Source: Intoshia linei (taxonomy: Eukaryota; Orthonectida; Rhopaluridae). Taken from it: 54,067 nucleotides of DNA. Location: assembly GCA_001642005.1 (NCBI GenBank), contig LWCA01000105.1:1-54067 (forward strand), written 5' to 3'. Made by a program: the position numbers and the translations under genes. The notes below the pieces were generated by a model. The model searched no databases. It saw nothing but the letters and a program-made list of their open reading frames with translations, and had not been told where the DNA came from. Of the stretch, positions 28,801 through 39,444 are shown in pieces (position 1 is the stretch's first letter; each line of letters starts with the position of its first letter).

Positions 28801-31800
28801 CCCCGAATTTGGGTCTGGGATATGGTAGGTTCGGGTTACATATAATAATCTAAAAATAATACAAATTGATTATTATATTTCAAATAATATAATATTTATT
28901 CATTATTAATAAAATTGTAAATAGTGTATCTTATAATTTTTTGAATACCAATACTGTGTTGATTCTAAGAGAAATGTTAGTATTTTTTATTATTCATTAT
29001 TTTTATTATTTGTTTATTATTTTTTGGTTTATGCAAATTTTTTCATGTACTGCAGCATTATTTTAACTACACACCATTTTAATAAACATTCAAAAATTTA
29101 ATATATCTCTACACAATTCGAATTGACTAATAATTTTTTTTGAGTATATAAATATTACCGTATCATCTCTGCTGTTATTAATTGTTATAATTGATTAAAA
29201 TGTTAAAATAATTAATTTTTTTACAACTACAAAATCAAAATTTCAAAATTGTAATTTTAACATTTTCCATTTAAAACTTAATATATATTTTTTAATTAAT
29301 GTTAGAACACACTTAAAATAACCCTTGTAAATTACTAATTAATTAAGTACATTCACTTCTTTTACAAGTAAAAAAAATTAAATTAATAAATTGGGTCCAA
29401 CACAAAATATGCCCTTTTCACACAATGGACTGATCAGTAATCACATACCAAATATTATTTTATCAAATTATAAATATTTTAATTTTATTATTGTGAAATT
29501 TACTTAACACTTAGCGTGAGAGCAATAATTCCGGCAGCCATTGGAGCTGAAGCAGAAGTACCAGTATGTCTATCTGTACATTTATTACGCCAGTCAGTTG
29601 TAGCCTAAAAAACCTTTATACAATAAATAAAATATTGTTACAATTCTCTGATTCCCCATACCACTAGATGGAGCTGATGCTAAAGTACCAGTACATTTTT
29701 CACTATACCAAGGTACTTCAGACGTTATGGTGACTGAATTTATAGCTATTGTATAAATCGAACCCACATATCCATCACAAGAACAAATATCACCTTCTCT
29801 GCCACCGTTTCCTGAAGCCCACACAAAAATAGAACCAAGTCCATTTCGACCCTAAATTGATGAAATAAATTAATTTTAACCTATCAACCATAACATTCAA
29901 TTAACTCGAGATGGTCCTCGCACATTGTGAGTGAGAACCAAATAAATATTTCAGAAACTATTATAATATAAACAATTACATGTTTCGAACCATCTTTAAG
30001 TGCATTCAGTGTCATTATTTTAGGCCCATCTATTGTTTTTCCATCGTCTAATATTTTATTATTGTATCTTGTTAATATTTATCACTACTGTCATATAATA
30101 TTAAAATACAATTACCTTCTGGCCCCCAGGAAGCACTATATATATCTATTAGGTTCGATTTGTGCCTGAGGCTAGCAGCCTCCATACTATCAGTAACTTG
30201 GTCATTTCCTTTCAATAGCCGAATTCCCGTGATATTTGATTCATATGCAATACCTGCTATACAATTAGAGTTGTTTGCTACAGCTGCCACTATGCCTGCA
30301 CAACGCGTTCCATGACTAAATACTAATATATTATCAAAATTAATATTACTTGTTGGGATAATTATCTGTATACGAAGGATTTGCATCCAATTCATCATCC
30401 ACAAAATCGTATGCTGCTTCGTGTAGCTATTAATTATTATAAACTCATATTAGTAATCAATACTATACATTTTCGTGATACAAAATATATTGCAATTGTT
30501 TGATGCCTTGTCTATATTCGAAATTATCAAGGGGTGGTGGTTCAACTTCTGATCCGGTAATATTTAAAAAAAAAATTATCTAATGGTTCTAATAATAATT
30601 TATAATTTTTAACTTATTTCATTAATGGTTAATATCATCATTACCAAAGTCGCCGATTTCAAAAAATATTATTTTCAAATCTTGATAAATAATTCTGATT
30701 TTACATTACAGAACTTACACTAACTTAACTTACTTAATAAGTAATTAATAATCACAAATCTTCTTATCTCCAACTCTAAAAATACCGTCAGAGTTTGAAC
30801 CAAATCAGCCAGATTGAAGTTAATTTGAACATGACCAATGGTTCATTGACCATGTCCAAGTGTATATATCAGTACTCAAAAAAATTTGAATAAGAGTTAA
30901 AAAAATGTTAAATTTCAAAATTAAATTGTTAGGCCCAAAAAAACCAATAAATAATGAAATTATACATAATTATCAGATAAATCTGGATGATTAGATTCGA
31001 TTCCATCATCAATAATGGCAATTGTTACATTTTTACCAGTTATACCCTGTTTCCAAACATTTTGAATGTTCATTCGACTCTAAATAAAAATTTACACAAA
31101 AAAAATTTTTGTTACTAGATACCACATTTTGTGGTACAAAGGATCATTAAGATTAAAATTTTCATCCAATAATTCCACTGGTGAACTTCTGCGGTGTCGT
31201 ATATGGTATTTTTCTTTGTCTAATTTTCTAACCTATAAATTAAAACTTTAAAAAGGGCTTCTACTTAAATCCATCCTAAATTTTACTAAAATTCAACCAT
31301 TTTTACTAAAACCCAACCGTTTTTACTAAAAATCTAATTTTACCAGCCCTTAAGCTAAAAATCCAGTTTTATCAACCTTTTAGGTAAATTCCTATTTTAC
31401 CAATTTTTTAGGGAAAATTCCAGTTATATAACCTTTAAGTTAAGGGAAAAATCCAGTTTTACAATACTAAAAGTAAAAATCAAATTTTACCACCCTTTAA
31501 AGAAAATTTAAATTTTTTTAACGCTTTAGGGTAAATTCCTGTTTTACCAATCATGTCGATAATCCTTACTAGTATATACAATATATACAATACATATAAA
31601 CATATATATTTGATTGCAACTTGCAATTTGCAATCATTTATTGAGAAAAGTAAAAGGAAATTTAAAAAAAAAAAAAAACACATGGACAATTTTTGAAATA
31701 ATTAGCATTATCGTAAAATATTTTAAACTCAGAAACTTGCGCCTTCAAGTAAAAATCTCAAATTACGTTTTTTTTTAATTTTTTGAGACTAAAAAATTAT

Positions 31801-32327
31801 AGAATTTAAAAAATATCCAAATTTCAAACGCATTTAGATAGTTACACATATTAGTATGTCACATATACAATATGTAATTATTATCAACTTTAAACATCTT
31901 TAAAATTTAAAATTTACATTGTTATCAAGATTAAGATTAGTTTCAAATCTTTTTGGAGATTCAACATGTGATTGTATTTCAATGAGGTAAAGACTTTTTT
32001 CAATCTAAACATTTAAATATATGTAAAAATATAATAAACCTTTCTGATAATATGAAATTCAAATTGATTAGCCAATTTCTTGATGGTTGCGGAAATAATA
32101 TGTACATTTGGTGGGTTCAATGCAAAATTTTGTTCTTGATCATTGAACAATTCCAACGTGTATAAATGTCGTTTATCACGTTTAAGTTTATGATTAAAAT
32201 TGGTATTTATATTGTGACCGTCGTGTGTTTTAAATTTGGAACCAACTTTCAGGGTTTTGGGTAAAAGACAGGTAGTAAAATAATTTAAAATGGTTAAAAC
32301 TGGTAGCAAAAAGATTAATAGATGCAT
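25890..32327 (-). CDS. Furin-type proprotein convertase (subtilisin/kexin family S8B)
   Basis: Thirteen exons in transcription order: 32327-32040, 32004-31918, 31232-31116, 31079-30966, 30426-30350, 30315-30116, 30047-29980, 29851-29642, 29604-29504, 28493-28390, 26937-26820, 26426-26107, 26062-25890; 658 aa. A calcium-dependent secretory-pathway endoprotease cutting after paired basic residues. A signal peptide ([14 protein letters not shown]) and prodomain end at IRHRR, the likely autocleavage site near residue 140. Catalytic Asp188 (IIDDGIE), His229 (NHGTRCAG), oxyanion Asn332 (WASGNGG) and Ser404 (GTSASAP) are all present, then NLTWRDIQH and [13 protein letters not shown]. The P domain follows ([25 protein letters not shown], then [11 protein letters not shown]). 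There is no cysteine-rich region. The tail ends in a short hydrophobic run ([10 protein letters not shown]). It lies between the two vWA gene pairs on the same strand. The placement of exon 10 rests on alignment. Confidence 0.92.
26459..26775. mobile_element. hAT-like MITE, best-preserved copy, in convertase intron 11
   Basis: Terminal inverted repeats CAGGGGTCGGCAACC and GGTTGCCGATCCTTG pair over 15 positions with few mismatches. Flanking octamers ATGTAAAA (26451-26458) and ATGTACAA (26776-26783) agree at 7 of 8 positions, the hAT target-duplication length. No coding capacity. It is the reference copy for a family with members at 9543, 16372 and (partial, inverted) 12128. Confidence 0.85.
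28063..28352 (-). mobile_element. Non-autonomous element, CAGAGCC-terminus family, copy 1
   Basis: Read leftward it begins CAGAGCCGAACTTACGAGC and ends CAATATTGTCCGGTCTG. Inside are TAACAAACAAAATAGTTATG, TTTTTTAATGTTGAC and CGAGGCTCC. The same internal words occur at 28579-28836 and, more degraded, near 2100-2260, 9260-9420 and 42260-42500. Non-coding; it lies in convertase intron 10. Confidence 0.6.
28579..28836 (+). mobile_element. Non-autonomous element, CAGAGCC-terminus family, copy 2
   Basis: Begins CAGAGCCAAACCTACCAAGC and ends TATGGTAGGTTCGG, so the ends are inverted repeats (AAACCTACCA versus TGGTAGGTTC). It shares AACAAACAAAATAG and TTTTTTAATGTTCAATTT with copy 1. Non-coding; it lies in convertase intron 9. 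Confidence 0.65.
31255..31560 (-). repeat. TTGGTAAAA-type tandem repeat tract in convertase intron 2
   Basis: Reverse-strand units such as TTACTAAAACCCAACC, TTTACCAGCCCTTAAG and AAAAATCCAGTTTTA recur about every 35-45 bp with many mismatches. It is the same motif seen in RBBP5 intron 2, gene A intron 2 and gene E intron 2, and on the minus strand at 23580-23710 and 43080-43400. Confidence 0.6.
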
Positions 32328-32755
32328 GTAACATCTATAGTTACAAATGATAAAAATTAAAACAAGAATTTACAATTATTATTCAGGATGTATCGAGAGA
32401 TTATCCTTGCTATAGGTATTTATATGATTACACATTTGAGAGATTTAGGGAAAAATTGCTAAGCAAAAATATAATAAACTGAGACTTTGATATGGAATAT
32501 TTTAGTAATCATTTGGTAAACAAAGAAAATTTTCATTTCAAATTCACTATAACAGTCTTAGAAATTGGATACAGCTTAATAATTTTGTGACAATTTAACA
32601 AGCCTGAATTATATAAATCGCTATTTGAAACGAATGTGTGAATGTATGGTAAGCTTAACTCGAATTTATCTCTAAAGATGAGATTATTTCGATTATACAT
32701 GTGTTACTCTTTTATGACATTTATTGTATGTAGTGCATGTGTTGACAATGTATAT
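32328..32755. other. Spacer between gene E and the convertase
   Basis: About 430 bp between the stop of gene E (32756) and the convertase start (32327). No exon or repeat recognised. It should contain the convertase promoter. Confidence 0.45.
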
Positions 32756-35700
32756 TTAATGTGCATTATTAAAAGTAGAAATTTCAATCAATCTGTCTAT
32801 GAGAGATTCTAATTGCAAAATTCGATAAACTGTCAAAATGTTTGATCCATGTGCAATGTTTGCCAAAACGTTGAAATTTATAAGGTCGCCTACCCCAATA
32901 CATACAACTTTTGCTTTTTCTTTCAATTTTTCAGCTTCCTGTTTGACATGGTCTTTTTCAATGTTTGCTGTTCCGTCAGAGAAAATTACGACCAATTTAT
33001 TTTTATTAATGCTTCCGTTGAAATGGTTTCTAGCCATTCTTAATGAAATTGCAATATTAGTTTTACCACCTCGGTGTTTAACAAAATGAAAAATGGCAAA
33101 TTTTAAATCTTGTAAAGTAGTGTATTGTCCCAGCGAAATGTCAATTTGTGCGAAATCAGAAAATGTAATTATTCCTACTTTTATATTAGAATTAATGGAT
33201 TGGCTAGTAAAAATTTTATTCAAATAATTACTAAAAAAATATTTAACTTTTCTTGTATACAATTCCGAAATACTACCAGATACATCAATTAAAATTATTA
33301 TATCAAAAGATTTTGAAAATATTTCACAATGTTTCCCTATATAATGTGAGTTACATTGGCATTTGTAACTATTGATAGATTCTACACATTTGTAATCCCA
33401 CTTGCATGTGCTTTTGTGACAATTTTTATAGTTTATTCGAGACACAATTTCATTTTCAACTCCCAAATAGTTTTCTTGAATTCTCACTGTGTTTAAGGAA
33501 TATGGTTCCGTGGAAATTGCTAACCAGACATCATTTATCCCATTGGGGTTGTCGTGTTTGTTCAAAAACCCATATGTCATAATTCCTACATTGCCGTCTC
33601 TTAATGAAACTGCTGCAAAGAATGTTTTATCCAAATTGTCACAAAATCCATCATTTGATATTATTATTATTGGTTTACGTTTTGAAAATTTATTCAAATA
33701 TTCATTATTATAAACTTTTCTTTTAATTACTTCCAACATACCAGATAAATTTGTTTTACCTCGAGTAAATGTTATTGTGTTTATCTAAATTCAAATTTAA
33801 ATTGAAATTATATTTTAGAGTATTTCCTTTTCAACTTTTAAATTTCAAATTGCACTTTGCAATGAGCACTTAGAAAAAAGGATCATAAAATAATTTACCA
33901 TTTTTTAATTTTAAATTGTTCGCGCGTAAATTTCTGTTTATCTTATTGATGGTACTTTTTAAATTAATTAATAGATCGATGAGGTTTTACGTTCAACCAG
34001 ACCTGTAGAGAGGGTCAAGTGGTCATATAACAGGCCCAGTCTTCAAAATGGTCTACTATTATATAAAGCTATAAACATCGATACATTAAACCTGTGAAAC
34101 TTACATATTAATGGTTAAAAGTTCTGACTCAGAACTTCTGAACCAATATTTACCCTTTTTATATAAAGTAAAAAAGTCCTAGAATTTTATAAAACTTAAA
34201 TTTTGAGGTGTGTTTTAAAATCATTAACATTTTCAAAAATCTCAACCTCAGAAATTTATATCTTAATGGTCAGAACCACAAATTATCCTTTATTTATAAA
34301 AAAAAGGTCTAGCATTTTAAAAAACATTAATTTTGGGATAATTTTTAAAATCATGTTAACATTAAATTATTATTAATTAAAAATTATTGTTAAATTAAAA
34401 CAAAATTGTATTACTTTTCTTGATGTAAGTGATACTCAGTTTCGTTGTTGTAGTTTCTATTTAAATTTTATTAAAAATGTTTTGAAAATGATAATTTGAA
34501 ATTTAAAAATTGCATAACAATGAAAAAAATTCCGAAGGAATGAATTATATAGATTTTCGCCCATATTTCTTTATTGGAAATGTGTAGACGTTCACTGCAC
34601 ATTTTTTTTGAAATTGTAGGATCAATATTTACATTTTCAATTTTTATTTTAATAGAAATATTTGAAAAATATTGGTTGATCATATATTAAAAATTATTTT
34701 TTATCGGGAATGCGTAGATTTCTCGGGTTTAACTTTTGTATTTATATCAACTGGAATAAGCTCTATCAGAATAATCTCTTTTCTTTTTTTTTCATTTTCG
34801 GACCGTTAATTATTTCACATTTTTGGTTTTAATAAAATATTTCGAAAAAATAATAATATGAATACTAAAATATTTTTTTGACCGTGAAGTCGTCACTTAT
34901 TCGGATTGGAATTTTCTGTCTGTGTTAACAGGATACAACTGTACAACCTGTAAATTTTTTTAAATTGTAGGGCTGTTTTCATTAAAAAAAGAAGGGTAAT
35001 TTGTGGTTTTGACTCTGAATATATAATTTTTTTAAATTTAAATTTATGATAATGTTTATTATTTTAAATTCCGTATCAGCGTATATATTTTTTTAAATTC
35101 TCCAACTCGTTTGATTTTCAAAAAGGGTGACCACATGGGTTTTTGATCCGTAAGATGTGAAATTGGGAGGTTGAAATTATGTTTGTGAACACCACCGGAA
35201 AAAACTGTAATTGAAATGTGGATTTTATAAAATTCTAAGACGGGTAGTTATTTAAATAAAGCTGAACACACACAAACATAAACGCATAGCATATTATATA
35301 AGTTCGGATGTAATAAAAGAGTTGCGGTTTTAATAAATATTTACCATATTTAATAACAATTTTTTGTTTTGCGTTAAGTTTTGATGAATAATGGCATCAT
35401 TTGCGTAGGAACCAAGTCCAATTTTCCAGCCACCCGCCATATTTTCAATGAGAGAGTAAAGCATGGATATATCTTGATAATATTGCTTGAACAATCTACT
35501 TCCGGAACGGTCAATCACGATTTGCAAATCTACGTTGTCTTCTAATGTATCTATAATAATAATATAAAATAATTAATCCACAGGTATATCTAAAAAACCT
35601 TTTTCACAATTTTTTCCATTATAGAAATCATTACAATAACAAATATATCCACCAATAATATTTACACATGTACCGTTATTGCAAATATTTGTTTGATCGC

Positions 35701-38352
35701 ATTCATTTTGATCTTAACGTACACATTAATAAACTGATTTAAAATTTAAATGATAATTTATATATCATTAAATTAAACCTTTGCAAATCAAATCGATAAC
35801 TTGTATCTTGTGATTTAAAAGTAGATTATAATGTTTAACTTTAATATAATTTGAGTGTAAGGGATAACTGGTCATAGCTTTAAGTTCATCTTCTCTTAAC
35901 GAATATTCAATATTAATGACAATCAAGTGAACATTAGATTGCTTCAATAAAACAACATTTTTGAGCGTTTCAATGTGATTGTCGGACGCTCCATCAGTCA
36001 AAATAATTGCTACTTGACGGGATGTACTTTTTGAAGCAAATAGTTGATTTAAAAGTTTGAGAGCATCCGCAGTATTGGTAGTTCCGAAATCTGATTTTAA
36101 ATTGTCAATATACTTCAACAATTCATATTTCTGGTGATAATAATCGGAAAAATTAAAATGCAATTTTGCACTAGTAGAATATGAAATTAATGAAATTCTC
36201 ACATTTGGTTGGTGCAATGAAACCACATCATTTACAACCGATTTTACAAAATATTTCGTTTTTTCAAAACTTTCATAACCAATACTCCCAGATGCGTCCA
36301 AAACAAATGCCAAGTCAATCATTGTATTGCATTGGCCGTCTAATTTAAAGTTAAAAAAATTTTTATTTTAATACCATTTACTACGGTTGGTTTGTGACAG
36401 GTCACTTTAGAAATCTGATTGATTATGACATTCAAATGCGAAAAATCTGTAGATCTAAAATAATTTTCGCCTTCTATATGGGGATTAGAAGATAATTTAG
36501 TTAATAAATCGACATTAATATTGTCTGTTATACCCACAGCAAAGACTTTAATATTTTCATGTACTTTTAAAATCTCATTTTCCAATAAGTTTTCATTGAT
36601 GGTGGGGACGCCATCAGTTATTATTATAATGTAATTATCCACGTTACTTCTATCACCACTGCCTGAAGTAAATAATTCCGTTCTAGCCTTGTTCAAACCA
36701 CCATACGTATTGGTATAAGAATTTCTAAATTGAATTTCTAATATTCGTTTCTTTAATTGCTCTTTATTTAAACCAGAATTGAACGGTATCTCCATTATTG
36801 CATCATATGAAAAAACCACAACACCTATTTTGAATTTACTAAAGTCAATTATATTAATAATGTCATTAACAAATGTTAAGACGAGTTTCCAGTTATCGTA
36901 AGATCCATCACTTGGATTATTATCCCGAATACTTCCAGATGAATCTATAACAAAAGCAAGATCAATTTCATTTGCACATTCTAAGATATATAAAATACAA
37001 TGTATAATGGGTTAAACCAGAGGTGGGGAAAGTGTGGCCTTCTGAACAATTTGAATTATTCTTAAAATATTAATTTTTAGTAAAATGGGATTTTTCAGAA
37101 AAATATTGGTAAACGCGGTTTTTTCCGGTCAAATTTTGGTTTTTTCTTATAAGATTTGACTAAATTGAATAAAATATGCTAAAAATTTATCATAAGAGTT
37201 AGTAAAATTAGGTTTTTTCTTTTGGGATCTGATATAGGTATTTTTCAAAAAAATATTTGAGAAAGGGGATTTTTTCCTTAAGGTTTGGTCAAATTTTGGT
37301 TTTTTCTCATAACATTTTACTAAATTGAATAAAATATGCTAAAAATTTATCATTCACTCCAATCATCTAAAATTTTCGTATTCACCCCCTAATAAAATTA
37401 TTCACCCTTGGTGACCACTGGTCACTGATCCGTTACCCCCATGAGAACACTGATGTATTTGATTAAATTTTATTTAGAAAGATGTGGCCTTATTAAATTT
37501 TTTTGGGAGGTTAATGCGGCCTTCGAACAGTAAATGCTTCCCCACCTCTGTGTTATACTACACATTTTAATATAATACATTTTAAATAATTTACCCGGTT
37601 GGCGTGTAGTGATTGGTAGTTGTGTGGTTGTAGTAATCGGTTTAGGTACATGACAAATCGCTTCAGAAATATATTTTTGTAAAACGTTCAAGTCAGCGAA
37701 ACTTGTGCTAGTAAAATAATTTATCCATTTTTGATGTGGATAAGACGACAATTCCTTAAGTAATTTTTCATTTATATTTTGCGTGATTCCTACTGCAATT
37801 ACATTGATGTTTTTCCCGTGAATCTTGGCTATTTCTGATGACAATAATTTCTGGGGTACAGTGGGCATTCCATCAGTAATTATTATGATATAATCATCGA
37901 CATGAACTCTATCACCATAATGTGATGTGAAAAGACTGGTTCTAGCCAGATGTAACCCACTAAAAGTGTTTGTTTCATATCCTTCAAATTTTAAAATTAA
38001 AATTTTTTCAATCAATTGGTATTTATTATAACCAGAATTAAATGCAATCTCTATTTTAGCATCATATGAAAAAATTATTATGGCCACATGAATATTATCA
38101 AAATTATTAAATTGATTGATTATTTTAATCACAAATTCTAAAATCAAGTCCCAGTTATCAATGGATTCTTTGAAAGAATGTTTATCTATATCGTATCCTG
38201 GTGAATCAATTACGAAGGCCAAGTCTATTTTACGTTTGCAACCTATAAATATATTTTAGTTCATTTTATGGACAGGGAAGGTAAGATTTCAAACGTGATT
38301 GCAGGAACATGTGTCAACGAGAGGGGATAAAGGTAATCGCTATCAGAATCAT
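32756..38352 (-). CDS. vWA gene E: secreted multi-vWA/EGF protein, paralogue of gene B
   Basis: Seven exons in transcription order: 38352-38319, 38242-37595, 36980-36375, 36339-35779, 35712-35599, 35550-35345, 33784-32756; about 1065 aa. A short putative signal (MILIAITFIPSRC; exon 1 less certain than the rest) leads into three vWA exons, an EGF exon, a vWA split across two exons, a second EGF and a terminal vWA. Exon lengths 606, 561 and 206 equal those of gene B at the same positions, and phases agree, so B and E are duplicates. B has one more vWA exon. vWA1 has DSPGY in place of DxSxS, so its metal site is probably lost; vWA2 and vWA3 keep DSSGS/DASGS and TDG. The linker after vWA1 ends in TTTTQLPITTRQPG, as in B vWA2. 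The 1560-nt intron 6 corresponds to a 38-nt intron in B. Confidence 0.9.
34435..35290 (+). repeat. Dispersed long repeat, most complete copy, in gene E intron 6
   Basis: Collinear with 7605-8310 at its left and 6260-6600 at its right, so this copy links the two CBS-intron fragments into one family about 0.8 kb long. Anchor words include GAAGGAATGAATTATATAGA, ATCAACTGGAATAAGCTCTA, TTTTTGACCGTGAAG and AAGATGTGA. The matching intron in gene B is 38 nt, so insertion followed duplication or was lost in B. Confidence 0.75.
37018..37550. mobile_element. hAT-like element with TTGGTAAAA interior in gene E intron 2
   Basis: Ends CAGAGGTGGGGAAAG and GCTTCCCCACCTCTG are near-perfect inverted repeats. 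Flanking octamers GGTTAAAC and TGTTATAC agree at 6 of 8. Subterminal GTGTGGCCTTC and GCGGCCTTCGAACAG also form an inverted pair. The interior is diverged TTGGTAAAA/GGGGATTTTTTCC/TTAAGG repeats. No transposase. Confidence 0.75.
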
Positions 38353-39444
38353 TTTAATAATAATTTTATCTATTAATTAATAAATACCAAATTATGTATC
38401 GTAAAAAAATTATATTAAAAAAATAAATAAATTCTTTTTTTTTTGTAATGACGCTTTACAAAATTTTTTATACCTGTAGTTTTCGGTCGATGGCATTAAA
38501 ATAGCATTAAAATTAACCCGGCATTAAAATAAAACAATAGTTTACAGACGAAACCAAAGTTATTTAACCAAATTTATTTTCAGAAATTGAGTTTTCAAAC
38601 AACCACATAATTTAACCTTTTTTTAAATATACAATCACATCAGAAATTTTAAAAAACAAAATTCTGGGACGTGTTTTAAAATCACTAATATTGTCGTAAA
38701 TCTCAAAAAATCAAAATGTCATAAACATGTTTCATGCTCAAAACCTAAAGTCTGGGATAGTTTTTAAAATCATGAGTATTGTCATAAATCGCAAGCTTAA
38801 AAACTTTATAGTTTTTAAGGAAAAAACCCCAAATTCCCCATCCTATTTTTAAATATAAAACACATATAATTTTTTAAAGTTTAAATAGTATTTTAAGTTT
38901 AAAGTATAACTAGAGTTTGTGTATCTCTTGGTATGTGCATTATCATTTTAAACAAAAGTATTTAGAGTTTCTCTTTTATTGGGAAATTATTTCATTGAAA
39001 CAAAATATTTGATATAATTAATAGTTCTAGAATTTAAAAATAAAAAATTGTATTGACACGTTGGGAACGATTGCATTAGAAGATTGGTAATAGTGAATAG
39101 TGGCATTTTTAATTTAAGATTAAATTCTTTTGGTAAAATTAGAAAAGTCCGCCCTCTGCAGAGCTAGCTGCTGTTTGTACATCACAACCAAGCTAATTAC
39201 TTGATATAAGGATTTATCGTTATAAATTTTTATCGATTGCCAACCCTAATCTCTATTTTGGATAACTTTGTAACAACCACATAAAAATAATTAGGTAAAG
39301 TTAAGATTTGGATTCATCACTTTATAAAAATATATTATATATGTATTTGTAAAATGTATATTACTATACTTAAACTGTATGACCTACTGTAGGACATACA
39401 GCTATAACCTATAATTAAATACTAAGAAGCTCTTCTGCATTATA
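38353..39444. other. Spacer between vWA genes D and E
   Basis: About 1.1 kb. It contains at 39149-39185 a copy of a short dispersed motif (GCTAGCTGCTGTTTGTACAT) related to copies near 13802 and 52366. There is no supported exon. The part next to 38352 should contain the gene E promoter. Confidence 0.5.

Noticed and set aside
30620-30660. Minus-strand words [10 protein letters not shown], which look like a calcium loop of the convertase
   Set aside because: The flanking convertase exons join without a gap in the family alignment. The segment runs straight into a stop and has no fitting acceptor.
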